A stretch of DNA of 16,185 nucleotides from DAOUKH01 sp034421515 (GCA_034421515.1 DAOUKH010000050.1:1-16185); one strand, 5' to 3'. Counted from the stretch's first letter, positions 7,073 to 14,230 are shown. Notes: generated by a model from the sequence alone, not told the origin. Numbers and translations: made by a program.

Positions 7073-8215
7073 GTGGAATACCGCGTGATCGACGCCGACA
7101 GCCACCTCAACGAGCCGGACATCTGGCACGAGCGCGTCCCCGCCGCCTTCAAAGACCGCGCCCCCAAGATGATCGACCTCGAAAACGGCGTGAAAGCCTG
7201 GTCGTTCGACGGCGGCAAACGTGTCCAGCAAATCCAGTTGACCGCCACCGCTGGCCTCGAGGTCACCGACTACGACCAGCGCGGCCACCCCTACGACCGC
7301 ATTCGGCCCGCCAGCTACGACCCCCACGCCCGCCTGAAGGAGATGGAGCTGGACATGCTCCAGGCCCAGGTCCTCTACCCCAGCGTGGCCCTCACCGGCG
7401 CCCACACCTACGGCAACGACCCGGAGCTCCAACTCGCCTGCGTCCAGACCTATAACGACTGGCTCCTCGACGAGTTCTGCGCCGTCGCCCCCGACCGCCT
7501 CGTCGGGCTCGCCCTCGCGCCCATGACCGGCGTCGAAGACCTGCTCCTCGAGATGCGCCGCACCGCCGAGAAGGGCGCCCGCGGCATCATCATCAGCACC
7601 TACCCCAACGGCGGCCCCACGCCCAAGCCGGAGGACGACCGCTTCTGGGCCGAGGCCCAGGATTGGGAGTACCCCCTCCACATCCACTTCGGCTTCTTCG
7701 GCGGGACCCCTCCCTCCGGCGCCTCCGGTCAGGCCGGCCCCACCCCCACGCGGGGCGCCGACTACATGGTCGGCGCCTTCACCTCGCGCCTCGGCATGCA
7801 CGTCTTCAAGCCGCTCGCCGACATCGTCTACGGCGGCCTCTTCGAGCGCTTCCCCCGCCTCAAGGTCGTCGCCGTCGAGACCGGCATCGGCTGGATCCCC
7901 TACTACCTCGACAGCCTCGACGATATCTTCCTCCGCCACCGCTTCCACACCTCGACGCACCTTAAGCGCATGCCCAGCGAATACTTCCGCGAACACATCT
8001 GGGCCACCTTCATCACCGACCCCCACGGCATCGAAAACCGCCACGCCATCGGCATCGACCGCATCATGTGGTCCACCGACTACCCGCACTCGCAGACCGA
8101 CTGGCCCCACTCGATGCGCACCGTCGCCCACGAGATGCGCCACGTTCCCGAACACGAGAAGCGCCGCATCATGTGCGACAACGCCGCCGAACTCTACAGA
8201 CTCAACGGGAGCTAG
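7073..8215 (+). CDS. Amidohydrolase-family metal-dependent hydrolase or decarboxylase (amidohydro-2)
   Basis: A cytosolic TIM-barrel enzyme of the amidohydrolase 2 group, which includes ACMSD and LigW-like decarboxylases and hydrolases. Metal-site elements in the 380 residues: DSH (9-11, the usual DxH place after the first strand), HIHFG (203-207), VAVETG with Glu269, and STDYPH with Asp336. The DADSHLNEP opening and the WSTDYPHS end are characteristic of the numerous uncharacterised members in Chloroflexota and Actinobacteria. GTG 7073 is chosen because GGGAG lies 4 bases upstream and the protein then begins right before the first strand (VEYRVIDADSH). ATG 7040 would add 11 unconvincing residues and has no ribosome-binding site. 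It leads a three-gene plus-strand run. The reaction, hydrolysis or decarboxylation, is undetermined. Confidence 0.9.
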   Translation: MEYRVIDADSHLNEPDIWHERVPAAFKDRAPKMIDLENGVKAWSFDGGKRVQQIQLTATAGLEVTDYDQRGHPYDRIRPASYDPHARLKEMELDMLQAQVLYPSVALTGAHTYGNDPELQLACVQTYNDWLLDEFCAVAPDRLVGLALAPMTGVEDLLLEMRRTAEKGARGIIISTYPNGGPTPKPEDDRFWAEAQDWEYPLHIHFGFFGGTPPSGASGQAGPTPTRGADYMVGAFTSRLGMHVFKPLADIVYGGLFERFPRLKVVAVETGIGWIPYYLDSLDDIFLRHRFHTSTHLKRMPSEYFREHIWATFITDPHGIENRHAIGIDRIMWSTDYPHSQTDWPHSMRTVAHEMRHVPEHEKRRIMCDNAAELYRLNGS

Positions 8216-8253
8216 GCCCGGATGAGGCCAAGCCGCCCGCCGGAGGGACCTTC

Positions 8254-8958
8254 GTGAAAGCCATCGTCCTGGCCGGCGGACTCGGCAAACGGCTCCGCCC
8301 CCTCACCGACACCACGCCGAAGCCGATGATCCCCATCGCGGGGAAGCCGGTCCTCCTCTGGCAGATGGAATGGCTCCAGCGCCACGGCGTCGATTCCTTC
8401 GTCCTCTGCATCGGCTACCTAGCCGACCGGGTCACCGACTTCTTCGGCGACGGCTCGAAGTTCGGCGTCCGCGTCGACTACGTCTTCGAAGACCAGCCCC
8501 TCGGAACCGGCGGCGCCCTCCGCAACGCCGCCGCCCACTTCCCCGACAACGGACTCTTCTTCGCCTTCAACGGCGACGTCATCAGCGACATCCCGCTCTC
8601 CGACGTGCGCCGCCGCTGCGAGGAAGGCGCCGCGGACGGGGCGCTGGGCGCGATCGCCCTCGCCCCCTTGCCCTCGCCCTACGGCGTCGTCGAGACCGAC
8701 GTCGACGGCCGCATCGCCTCGTTCACCGAGAAACCCCGCCTGTCCGACTACTGGATCAACGCCGGCATCTACTGCCTGCACGCGGGCATCGCCGACTACC
8801 TCCCAGAGGTCGGCAGCATCGAGCGCGACGTCTTCCCAAAGCTCGCCGCCGAGGGGAAGCTCCTCGCCTCCAAGCACGCCGGCTGCTACTGGCAGTCGAT
8901 CGACAGCCCCAAAGACGTTGAGGAGGCCGCTGCCTTCCTCGGCAAAGAGAGCCGCTGA
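8254..8958 (+). CDS. Sugar-1-phosphate nucleotidyltransferase (NTP_transferase family)
   Basis: A 234-residue enzyme expected to join an NTP and a sugar 1-phosphate into an NDP-sugar. The nucleotide-binding signature runs from residue 8 to 24 (GGLGKRLRPLTDTTPKP). The metal Asp is in FAFNGDV (D108), then come FTEKP (158-161), NAGIY (169-173) and WQSIDSPKD near the end. It has only the catalytic domain, without a left-handed beta-helix acyltransferase. This fits short MurU, HddC or mannose-1-phosphate guanylyltransferase-like proteins; base and sugar cannot be decided. The frame is open well upstream, inside the previous gene, but GTG 8254 with GGAGGG 6 bases before it puts the protein start exactly at the conserved KAIVLAGG strand. 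It follows the amidohydrolase by 38 bases. Confidence 0.92.
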   Translation: MKAIVLAGGLGKRLRPLTDTTPKPMIPIAGKPVLLWQMEWLQRHGVDSFVLCIGYLADRVTDFFGDGSKFGVRVDYVFEDQPLGTGGALRNAAAHFPDNGLFFAFNGDVISDIPLSDVRRRCEEGAADGALGAIALAPLPSPYGVVETDVDGRIASFTEKPRLSDYWINAGIYCLHAGIADYLPEVGSIERDVFPKLAAEGKLLASKHAGCYWQSIDSPKDVEEAAAFLGKESR

Positions 8959-8982
8959 CCCACCCACGTTACGGAGGCCCTC

Positions 8983-9753
8983 ATGCGCTTTTCGGGAAGG
9001 CTCGTCATCATCATCGCCCTGGCGGTCACCGTGCTGCTCGTCAGCAACATCACCGCCATCAAGCCGGTCTCCCTCTTCACCCTCCCCTTCGACTTCCTCG
9101 GCGACAACCTCTACGTCGTCTCCGCCGCCATCGTCTGCTTCCCGCTCTCCTACATCATCAGCGACGTGCTGACCGAGGTGTACGGCTTCCGCGTCGCCCG
9201 CGGCGTCATCTGGCTGGGCTTCGTCTGCAACCTCATCATGGTCTTCTTCTTCTGGCTGGGCGACATCATCCCCGGCGCCGGCTTTTGGGAAGACGAAAGC
9301 TCCTTTGAGACGATACTCGGCGCCACCGGCTGGATCCTGCTCGGCTCCTTCACCGCCTACCTCGTCGGCGAGTTCACCAACGCCGGCGTCATGGTCGTCC
9401 TGAAGAACAAGACGCAGGGGCGCTTCCTCTGGCTCCGCACCATCTCCTCAACCGTCGTGGGCCAGGGCGTCGACTCCATCATCTTCTTCACCATCGCCTT
9501 CGGCGCCTCCGGCTTCTGGGTCGGCGACGACGGCTCTTGGAACCCCATCTTCCGGGCCGCCATCTTCGCTTGGGTCGCCAAATCCCTCTACGAGGTTGCC
9601 GCCACCCCGCTCACCTACGCCGTCGTCGGCTGGCTCAAGCGCACCGAGAAGATGGACGTCTACGACAACCCCCGCTCCCTCAACCCCTTCGGCATCTTCG
9701 GCGAAGGTGAGGGAGACTCCGTCAACGCCGCCGACCGCTCTCCGCCTCTGTAG
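8983..9753 (+). CDS. yhhQ: Queuosine precursor transporter (YhhQ/QPTR, VUT family)
   Basis: A 256-residue membrane protein with about six hydrophobic helices, expected to import a precursor (queuine, preQ0 or preQ1) for queuosine tRNA modification. Family hallmarks: FPLSYIISDVLTEVYGFRVAR near residues 48-68, a GEFTNAGVM segment, WLRTISSTVVGQGVDSIIFF, and a KSLYEVAATPLTYAVVGWLK ending. ATG 8983 has GGAGG 5 bases upstream. It lies 24 bases after the nucleotidyltransferase and is probably on the same transcript. No other queuosine gene is visible here, which fits salvage rather than local biosynthesis. The final polar residues are non-conserved, and the TAG stop is part of a TGTAGGGGC repeat beginning at 9749, so the tail may have been reshaped by repeat insertion. 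Confidence 0.93.
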   Translation: MRFSGRLVIIIALAVTVLLVSNITAIKPVSLFTLPFDFLGDNLYVVSAAIVCFPLSYIISDVLTEVYGFRVARGVIWLGFVCNLIMVFFFWLGDIIPGAGFWEDESSFETILGATGWILLGSFTAYLVGEFTNAGVMVVLKNKTQGRFLWLRTISSTVVGQGVDSIIFFTIAFGASGFWVGDDGSWNPIFRAAIFAWVAKSLYEVAATPLTYAVVGWLKRTEKMDVYDNPRSLNPFGIFGEGEGDSVNAADRSPPL

Positions 9754-9779
9754 GGGCGACTCTTGTGGTCGCCCATTCC
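9749..9779. repeat. TGTAGGGGC palindrome, copy 3, overlapping the yhhQ stop
   Basis: TGTAGGGGCGAC, loop TCTTGTG and GTCGCCC form a 7-bp stem (9754-9760 with 9768-9774), followed by ATTCC. The arms and loop are identical to the copy at 13976-14006. The repeat's TAG (9751-9753) is the stop codon of the preceding transporter gene. Confidence 0.85.
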
Positions 9780-9798
9780 CCATAACCGTCTGCTCCCG

Positions 9799-9825
9799 CT
9801 AGCAGTCGATTGCCGAGACTGCTAA
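9799..9825 (+). promoter_or_regulatory. CIRCE-like operator (HrcA site) of groESL
   Basis: CTAGCAGTC, nine bases, then GACTGCTAA: the half-sites TAGCAGTC and GACTGCTA are a perfect 8-bp inverted repeat with the 9-base spacer characteristic of CIRCE (TTAGCACTC-N9-GAGTGCTAA). One base per arm differs from consensus (C to G on the left, its complement G to C on the right), so symmetry is kept. The TAAAAT at 9823-9828 overlaps the right arm and could be the -10 box. The site lies 69 bases before the groES start. HrcA repression of groESL is therefore likely. Confidence 0.8.
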
Positions 9826-9894
9826 AATAGCCGGTGGCGCTGCGCAAACGACGCGGCCCAAAACAGTTGAAGACGGCAGTAGGAGGACCGAAGC

Positions 9895-10206
9895 GTGGCT
9901 ACGAAGACGAAGAAGGGCGTCGGCATCACCCCGCTCGCCGACCGCATCATCGTTCGCCCCAGTGAGGCGAAGGAAGAGATGCGCGGCGGCATCATTCTGC
10001 CCGACACCGCCAAAGAGAAGCCCCAGGAGGGCGAGGTCGTCGCCGCCGGGCCCGGGCGGGTCACCGACGACGGCGAGCGTGTCGCCATGACCGTCAAGGT
10101 CGGCGACGTCGTGCTCTATTCCAAGTACGCGGGCACCGAGTACAAGGACGGCGCAGACGAGCTGCTCATCATTCGTGAGAGCGACGTCCTCGCCACCATC
10201 GGCTAG
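9895..10206 (+). CDS. groES: Co-chaperonin GroES (Hsp10)
   Basis: A 103-residue co-chaperonin that caps GroEL as a heptameric ring. Readable elements: the ITPLADRIIVRPSEAKE N-terminal strand, the mobile loop around EEMRGGIILPDTAKEKPQEG, the GPGRV turn, the VGDVVLYSKYAGTEYK strand pair, and the LLIIRESDVLATIG end. The length is slightly above the usual 95-97 because of a basic N-terminal extension (MATKTKKGVG). The GTG start at 9895 has AGGAGG 8 bases upstream. It is the first gene of a two-gene operon with groEL 24 bases downstream, under the CIRCE-like site. Confidence 0.98.
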   Translation: MATKTKKGVGITPLADRIIVRPSEAKEEMRGGIILPDTAKEKPQEGEVVAAGPGRVTDDGERVAMTVKVGDVVLYSKYAGTEYKDGADELLIIRESDVLATIG

Positions 10207-10230
10207 GACCTTACGGAGGCAAAGAGAACA

Positions 10231-11850
10231 ATGCCGGCAAAGAAGATCAGCTATTCGGAGGATGCGCGCCGCGACCTCATCACCGGCGTGGACGCGCTCG
10301 CGAACACGGTCAAGGTGACCCTCGGCCCCAAGGGCCGCAACGTCATCCTCGACAAGAAATTCGGCCCCCCCAACGTCTGCAGCGACGGCGTCACCATCGC
10401 CAAGGAAGTTGACCTCGAAGAGCCAATGGAGAACATGGGCGCGCAGCTCCTGAAGCAGGCCGCGACCAAGACCAACGACATCGCCGGCGACGGCACCACC
10501 ACCGCCACCGTTCTCGCTCAGGCCATCGTCCACGAGGGCTTCAAGAACGTGGCCGCCGGCGCAGACCCAATGGCAATGAAGCGCGGCGTCGAGGTCGCGG
10601 TCGACGCCATCCGCGACCAGATCAAGAAGGTCTCCACCCCCGTCGCGGGCAAGGACCAGATCGCACAAGTCGCCTCCCTCTCCGCCCATGACAACGAGAT
10701 CGGCGGCCTCATCGCCGACGTCATGGACAAGGTCGGCAAGGACGGCGTCATCACCGTCGAGGAGTCCCGCGGCCTCAACTACGAGACCGAGTACGTCGAC
10801 GGCATGCAGTTCGACCGCGGCTTCGTCAGCCCCTACTTCGTCACCAACACCGACCGCATGGAGACGGAGATCGACGACCCCTACATCCTGGTCACCGACA
10901 AGAAGATCTCGGCCGTCGCCGACATCCTCCCCGTCCTCGAAAAGGTGCTCCAGGTCTCCAAGAACATCGTCATCATCGGCGAGGACATCGAGGGCGAAGC
11001 CCTCGCCACCCTCGTGGTCAACAAGCTCCGCGGCACGATGAACGCCCTCACCGTGAAGGCCCCCGGCTACGGCGACCGCCGCAAGGCGATGCTCGAAGAC
11101 ATCGCCATCCTCACCGGCGCCGAGGTCATCACTGAAGAGGCCGGCCGCAAGCTCGACGCCACCGGCGTCGAGTCCCTCGGAAGGGCCCGCAAGGTCACCG
11201 CCGACAAGGACAACACCACCATCGTCGAGGGCCGTGGCGACGAAGAGGCCATCAAGGGCCGCATGGCCCAGATCAAGGCCCAGATCGAGACCACCACCTC
11301 CGAGTTCGACAAGGAGAAGCTCCAGGAGCGCCTCGCCAAGCTCGCCGGCGGCGTCGCCGTCATCAAGGTCGGCGCGGCCACCGAGGTCGAGCTCAAGGAG
11401 AAGAAGGCCCGCGTCGAGGACGCCCTTTCGGCGACCCGCGCCGCGGTCGAGGAAGGCATCGTCCCCGGCGGCGGCGTCACCCTCATCCGCGTGCAGCCCG
11501 TGCTCGACAAGCTCAAGGGCCGCAACCACGACGAGCGCGTCGGCATCAACATCGTCCGCCGCGCCCTCGAGGAGCCCCTCCGCATGATCGTCGGCAACTC
11601 CGGCGGCGAGGGCTCCGTCGTGGTCCAGAACATCCGCGATGCGGACGACGCCCAGTACGGCTTCGACGCCGAGAAGATGACCTACGGCAACATGGTCGAC
11701 CTCGGCATCGTCGACCCTGCCAAGGTCACCCGCGCCGCCGTCGAGAACGCCTCCAGCGTCGCGGCCATGATCCTCACCACCGAGTCCATGATCACCGACG
11801 CCCCCGAACCCGAAGGCGCCGGCCCCGCCATGCCCCCCATGGACTACTAG
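10231..11850 (+). CDS. groEL: Chaperonin GroEL (Hsp60)
   Basis: A full-length 539-residue ATP-dependent folding chaperonin. The nucleotide-binding elements are LGPKGRNVIL (31-40), SDGVTIAKE with Asp52, and GDGTTTATVLA with Asp87. The apical-domain stretch DRGFVSPYFVTN and the C-terminal equatorial motif AAVEEGIVPGGGV are also clear. The C-terminus ends PAMPPMDY instead of the GGM repeats of proteobacterial GroEL. The start is ATG 10231, with GGAGG (10214-10218) 12 bases upstream. It ends 27 bases before a perfect hairpin terminator. This seems the main chaperonin of the cell, since groES and a CIRCE-like site accompany it, but extra copies elsewhere cannot be excluded. Confidence 0.98.
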   Translation: MPAKKISYSEDARRDLITGVDALANTVKVTLGPKGRNVILDKKFGPPNVCSDGVTIAKEVDLEEPMENMGAQLLKQAATKTNDIAGDGTTTATVLAQAIVHEGFKNVAAGADPMAMKRGVEVAVDAIRDQIKKVSTPVAGKDQIAQVASLSAHDNEIGGLIADVMDKVGKDGVITVEESRGLNYETEYVDGMQFDRGFVSPYFVTNTDRMETEIDDPYILVTDKKISAVADILPVLEKVLQVSKNIVIIGEDIEGEALATLVVNKLRGTMNALTVKAPGYGDRRKAMLEDIAILTGAEVITEEAGRKLDATGVESLGRARKVTADKDNTTIVEGRGDEEAIKGRMAQIKAQIETTTSEFDKEKLQERLAKLAGGVAVIKVGAATEVELKEKKARVEDALSATRAAVEEGIVPGGGVTLIRVQPVLDKLKGRNHDERVGINIVRRALEEPLRMIVGNSGGEGSVVVQNIRDADDAQYGFDAEKMTYGNMVDLGIVDPAKVTRAAVENASSVAAMILTTESMITDAPEPEGAGPAMPPMDY

Positions 11851-11877
11851 CCTCGAAGCACCCCGCATCGAGCGAAC

Positions 11878-11909
11878 AAAGACCGCCCCGGCCCTCCGGG
11901 GCGGTCTTT
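11878..11909. terminator. groESL terminator, probably bidirectional
   Basis: A perfect 14-bp stem (AAAGACCGCCCCGG with its complement) closes a CCCT loop. The A-run on one side and TTT on the other make it symmetric, so it could end both groESL and the converging TPP-enzyme transcript. The U-tract after the stem is short (TTTCCTT). Confidence 0.85.
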
Positions 11910-11914
11910 CCTTA

Positions 11915-12000
11915 AACCTCCCTCCCTCCGGGAGGGATTGAGGGCGGGCCGGGCGGAGCGCGGCGGTCCCCTCCGGAACCTCTTCACCCCCGCTGGAGCA
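11915..12000. repeat. Mosaic intergenic repeat, copy D
   Basis: A CCTCCC-TCC-GGGAGG hairpin, GATTGAGGGCGGGCCGGGCGG, then a module (11947-12000) matching 6707-6760 closely: GCGCGGCGGTCCCCTCCGG, then ACCTCTTC and CGCTGGAG. It lies between the groEL terminator and the TPP-enzyme stop. Confidence 0.75.
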
Positions 12001-12007
12001 GCACGTT

Positions 12008-12095
12008 AAAACCTCTCCCCCTCTTGGGGGAGATTAGAGAGAGGGCACGCGCCCGCAGGGCGCGTCGGTGGGGATCCGGGAGGTCTTTCCTCTCC
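12008..12095. repeat. Mosaic intergenic repeat, copy E
   Basis: TCTCCCCC-TCTT-GGGGGAGA hairpin (12014-12033, 8 bp), a GAGAGAGGG spacer, an ACGCGCCC-GCA-GGGCGCGT hairpin (12047-12065, 8 bp), then TCGGTGGGG and TCCGGGAGGTCT. The last part is shared with 14028-14070, where the left half of the second hairpin is missing. Confidence 0.75.
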
Positions 12096-12116
12096 GTGCG
12101 CCTGAGACCCGCTCCC

Positions 12117-13820
12117 CTACGTCTCCGTCGCTCCCCGAGGCACCGCCCGGTGGTCGTCCGGACTCGGAACGCGGTCGGTCACCACGTCGACCACGAACGG
12201 CTTCGCCGACGCCTGCGCCTGACGCAGCGCGTCCGGCAGGTCCCGGCTGTCCGTGACCTGCACCCCGTCCGCGCCGAAGCTCTTCGCCAGCATCGCGTGG
12301 TCGATGTCGGTGAACTCCGACACGATCACCCGGTCGCCCTGGTGCTGCCGCACCATCCCCAGCGACGAGTCGTTCATCACCACGCAGGCCACCGGCAGGT
12401 CGTACTGCACCGCCGTCGAAAGCGCCTGCACCGCCATCATGAAGCCGCCGTCCCCGGTGACCGCCACCACCGGCTTCTCCGGCCGCGCCAGCTTGACCGC
12501 CAGTGCCGCCGGCAGCGCCCACGCCATCCCCGCCGTCCCGCCGGGCGCGAACACCGACCCCGGCGCTTTGCTCTGGTACATCAGCGACATCCATACGCGG
12601 TTGTTGCCCGCGTCCAACGTGATCAGCGACTCCGGCTCTAGGTGCTCGTGGAGCAGCCGCACCAGCCGCTGCGGCGTCACCGGCGACGACTCCTCGAACA
12701 TGGAGGGGTCGTTGTAGTACCCCGCCCCATCCTTCATCGCCGACACCGCCGCGGCACGTTTCTCGGCGGTATCCCCGCCGTCGAGCGCGCCCGCCGCCTC
12801 GACGATCTGCTCCATCACCGCGCCCGCGTCGCCCACCAGTCCCACGTCGACGGGGAACGTCCAGCCGGTGTTCCGCGGGTCGACGTCGATCTGGATGATC
12901 TTCTGCGCTTTCGGGTTCCACACCGTCGGCTTCTCCCGCAGCGTGTCCTGCCAGCGCAGCATCGCTCCAATCACCAGCACGACGTCGGCCTCGGCGACGG
13001 CGGTGTTCGCCGCCTTCGTCCCATAGACCCCGGCCATGCCCAGCGCCAGCGGGTGCGTCTCCTCCAGGATGCTCTTGCCCTTGTACGACGTCGCCACCGG
13101 GACGCCCCACGCCTCGGCGAAGGCGCGGATGCTCTCCGCCGCCCCGCCCATGCGCGCGCCGTTCCCCGCCACGATCACCGGCCGCTTCGCCTCCACCAGC
13201 AGCGACGCCGCCTTCTCGACGTCGCCCGGCATCGCCTGCGTCCGGCCCATGTTCAGATAGCCCGCCGTGTCGTGGATGAACGGCGGGTGCTCCAGGTCGA
13301 CCTCGCCCATGATCGACGCCGTCCGCATCACCACCGCCGTCGGCCCCGGCCGCCCCGAGATCGCGTGCTTCAGCGCGAGCTGCGTCCCGATCGCCGCCTC
13401 CTTGGGCGTCGTCGCCACCGTGGTGTACTTCGTCATCGCCTTGAAGATAGCCGGCAGGTCGACGCTGCCGTACTCCCCCGCGCCCGATTGGTTCGACGGG
13501 TGCTGCGCCAGCTCGGCGTCGGACGTATCGGTCAGCACCAGCATCGGCGAGCTGCTCAGGAACGACTCCATGATGCCGAACGTCGCGTTCGACCCCATGA
13601 ACAGCCCCTGCCCCATGATCACCGCGGGCCGCCCCGTGATCCGCCCATACGCGTCGGCCATCACCGCCGCCGTCCCCTCATGCCGCACCAGGATCGGCTT
13701 GATCGAAGAGTCGTACAGCGCATCGAAGATCGCCATCGTCCCCCCGCCCGGCAGCCCGAAGACGTACTCTACGCCCGCCTCTTCGAGAATCTGCACGATC
13801 TGGTCCTTCGCCTTCGGCAT
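12117..13820 (-). CDS. Thiamine-diphosphate-dependent enzyme (acetolactate synthase-like family)
   Basis: A 567-residue three-domain TPP enzyme. The N-terminal Pyr domain has the catalytic Glu in VRHEGTAAVMADAYGR (E48). The central domain contains PVIVAGNGARMGGAAESI and later IIQIDVDPRN. The C-terminal PP domain carries the metal/TPP motif GDGG (456-459) through N483 (GDG-x24-N). Family members include acetolactate synthase, oxalyl-CoA and 2-hydroxyacyl-CoA lyases, benzoylformate decarboxylase and sulfoacetaldehyde acetyltransferase; the product cannot be assigned by eye. A biosynthetic acetolactate synthase is less likely, since no regulatory subunit or ilvC is adjacent. ATG 13818-13820 has GAGGGAG about five bases upstream. 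It is divergent from two CoA-transferase genes, suggesting CoA-thioester or 2-oxoacid catabolism, and converges on groEL. Confidence 0.9.
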   Translation of the reverse strand: MPKAKDQIVQILEEAGVEYVFGLPGGGTMAIFDALYDSSIKPILVRHEGTAAVMADAYGRITGRPAVIMGQGLFMGSNATFGIMESFLSSSPMLVLTDTSDAELAQHPSNQSGAGEYGSVDLPAIFKAMTKYTTVATTPKEAAIGTQLALKHAISGRPGPTAVVMRTASIMGEVDLEHPPFIHDTAGYLNMGRTQAMPGDVEKAASLLVEAKRPVIVAGNGARMGGAAESIRAFAEAWGVPVATSYKGKSILEETHPLALGMAGVYGTKAANTAVAEADVVLVIGAMLRWQDTLREKPTVWNPKAQKIIQIDVDPRNTGWTFPVDVGLVGDAGAVMEQIVEAAGALDGGDTAEKRAAAVSAMKDGAGYYNDPSMFEESSPVTPQRLVRLLHEHLEPESLITLDAGNNRVWMSLMYQSKAPGSVFAPGGTAGMAWALPAALAVKLARPEKPVVAVTGDGGFMMAVQALSTAVQYDLPVACVVMNDSSLGMVRQHQGDRVIVSEFTDIDHAMLAKSFGADGVQVTDSRDLPDALRQAQASAKPFVVDVVTDRVPSPDDHRAVPRGATET

Positions 13821-13917
13821 ACCAACTCCCTCTTCAACGCCAACCTACGGGGAATGCAAACGCGCGCCAATGCTAGGTTCGCACCCCCACCCTGTCAACG
13901 AATGAAACCACCGTGTA

Positions 13918-13975
13918 CCTCTCCCCGCGGGAGACCTTCTTGCACAACCCGGCGACGACTGCAGACGATCATCCC
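13918..13975. repeat. Mosaic intergenic repeat, copy F left part
   Basis: A TCTCCC-CGC-GGGAGA hairpin (13920-13934), then ACCTTCTTGCACAACCC and GATCATCC, corresponding to 6755-6793. It leads directly into the TGTAGGGGC palindrome at 13976, the same order as at 6761-6819. Confidence 0.7.
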
Positions 13976-14006
13976 TGTAGGGGCGACTCTTGTGGTCGCC
14001 CGTTCC
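13976..14006. repeat. TGTAGGGGC palindrome, copy 4
   Basis: The stem GGGCGAC (13981-13987) with GTCGCCC (13995-14001) and loop TCTTGTG is followed by GTTCC. It matches the copy at 9749-9779 except at one base just past the stem. Confidence 0.85.
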
Positions 14007-14027
14007 TTCACAACCACCATCGGTTAT

Positions 14028-14105
14028 CGCAGGGCGCGTCGGAGGGGCGGGGCTCCGGGAGGTCTCCCCTCTTCTCCCCCCGGGAGAAGATTGAGATGAG
14101 GGGCC
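14028..14105. repeat. Mosaic intergenic repeat, copy F right part (half-hairpin junction)
   Basis: CGCAGGGCGCGTCGG starts abruptly: it is the right half of the hairpin at 12047-12065 without its left arm. It continues through CTCCGGGAGGTCT, then a CTTCTCCC-CCC-GGGAGAAG hairpin (14071-14089) and ATTGAGATGAGGG. The missing arm marks a recombination or deletion junction. Confidence 0.7.
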
Positions 14106-14168
14106 CCCTCATCCGCCGCCACCGGTGATCAATGCCCGCCCCCCACTTTCGGCGCCCCCCTCCCCACC

Positions 14169-14199
14169 TTGACAGCGCCCGCGGACGCGCCAGAATAAT
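14169..14199 (+). promoter_or_regulatory. Sigma70-like promoter of the CoA-transferase pair
   Basis: TTGACA (14169-14174, perfect -35) and AATAAT (14194-14199, 5/6 -10) are separated by 19 bases, slightly long. Transcription would begin near 14206, inside the open frame that extends upstream to 14132. That rules out the longer start and leaves a leader of about 25 bases with GAGGAGG at 14216-14222. Confidence 0.6.
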
Positions 14200-14230
14200 C
14201 CCCCGCAGACTCTGCGAGGAGGCTCCCTCT

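Larger units (their letters stand above)
13835..14168. other. Divergent spacer between TPP enzyme and CoA-transferases
   Basis: Apart from the repeats at 13918-14105, this gap holds no plausible gene. The first 80 bases next to the TPP-enzyme start should contain that gene's promoter, but I see no convincing -35/-10 pair on the minus strand. Confidence 0.5.

Noticed and set aside
6527..8155. 542-residue minus-strand frame over the amidohydrolase
   Set aside because: It reads through the tRNA region, the repeats and the antisense of a clear enzyme gene, with no conserved motif.
8959..8982. preQ1 riboswitch before the queuosine-precursor transporter
   Set aside because: Only 24 bases separate it from the preceding gene, too short for a preQ1 aptamer plus ribosome-binding site, and no aptamer-like pattern is seen.
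9799..11868. 689-residue open frame antisense to groESL
   Set aside because: Composition is Asp/Gly/Val/Leu-rich, as expected for the complement of GC-rich codons; it lies fully under two certain genes and has no recognisable domain.
14132..14230. N-terminal extension of the first CoA-transferase from ATG 14132
   Set aside because: It contains the TTGACA/AATAAT promoter, has no ribosome-binding site and encodes residues unlike the family; GAGGAGG supports ATG 14231.
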